DNA of 43,145 bases, from contig JAEUSW010000078.1 of the NCBI GenBank assembly GCA_016788285.1, positions 1-43,145 on the forward strand. The letters run 5' to 3'. The notes below the pieces were generated by a model. That model saw only the letters and a list, made by a program, of their open reading frames with translations, made no database searches and was not told the DNA's origin. The stretch comes from Flavobacteriales bacterium (GTDB lineage Bacteria; Bacteroidota; Bacteroidia; Flavobacteriales_F; PHOS-HE28). The translations under genes were made by a program, and so were the position numbers. This document shows, in pieces, positions 43,134 to 43,145 of this stretch. Within the stretch, counting starts at the first letter, position 1. Each line of letters begins with the position of its first letter.

Positions 43134-43145
43134 ATGAAACACTGG
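43134..43145 (+). CDS. Possible start of a gene cut by the window edge
   Basis: An ATG at 43134 begins MKHW and runs off the window. TTCCTTTG at 43120-43127 ends six bases before it, the same -7-to-ATG arrangement seen at other genes here. Only four codons are visible, so this is a prediction from promoter placement. Confidence 0.3.

Overview
The window comes from a high-GC member of the Bacteroidota, most likely a Flavobacteriales-type lineage. The evidence is three proteins with type IX secretion (T9SS) C-terminal sorting domains, a PorP/SprF protein, a PD40/TPR protein of the PorE kind, an AddA/AddB pair of Bacteroidota type, menaquinone genes, and recurring promoter -7 elements of the Bacteroidota form TAnnTTTG (here often nAnnTT(T/C)G). 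Several of these elements lie only 4-9 bases before the ATG, so many transcripts are probably leaderless or nearly so. I saw no rRNA, tRNA, CRISPR array or insertion sequence.

Left part (1-9.7 kb). A CstB-like persulfide dioxygenase-rhodanese (cut by the window edge) lies behind a formate/nitrite-family channel, with a CRP/FNR-like palindrome before the dioxygenase. Divergent to them is a SMUG2-type uracil-DNA glycosylase. Then follow a long-chain acyl-CoA ligase, a small lipoprotein, a DUF2490 outer-membrane-type protein, a SCO protein, a phytanoyl-CoA dioxygenase-like protein and an Uup-type ABC-F ATPase.

Middle (9.7-31.2 kb). A three-gene minus-strand operon encodes a 1510-residue PKD adhesin with a type B sorting domain, an OmpA-less PorE-like protein and a PorP/SprF protein. 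This looks like a large T9SS cargo with its dedicated partners. Next are a pyridine-nucleotide flavoprotein that has lost both redox cysteines, and a tightly overlapping copper-type operon (MbnP plus two di-haem peroxidases). The recombination enzymes AddA and AddB follow, separated by a GNAT gene, a second type B cargo gene and a small unknown gene. A type A T9SS cargo gene ends the section.

Right part (31.5-43.1 kb). A PhoB-type response regulator is divergent from a menaquinone operon (hotdog thioesterase, menF, menD, menB). A REP-like palindrome forms the end of menD. Two secreted proteins follow, one with a dockerin-like duplicated tail and one a beta-helix, in DNA that is visibly less GC-rich.

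The most notable system is the last operon (39185-43098). Two tandem 55-residue peptides share a hydrophobic start and a KRR-GGWD(H/Y)N end with C-terminal Asn. They precede a ThiF/E1 enzyme that resembles MccB, the microcin C peptide adenylating enzyme that acts on a C-terminal Asn. A TPR sensor histidine kinase and a LuxR-type response regulator follow. I read this as an undescribed microcin-C-like nucleotidyl-peptide system in Bacteroidota, possibly used for signalling because a two-component pair is built into the operon.
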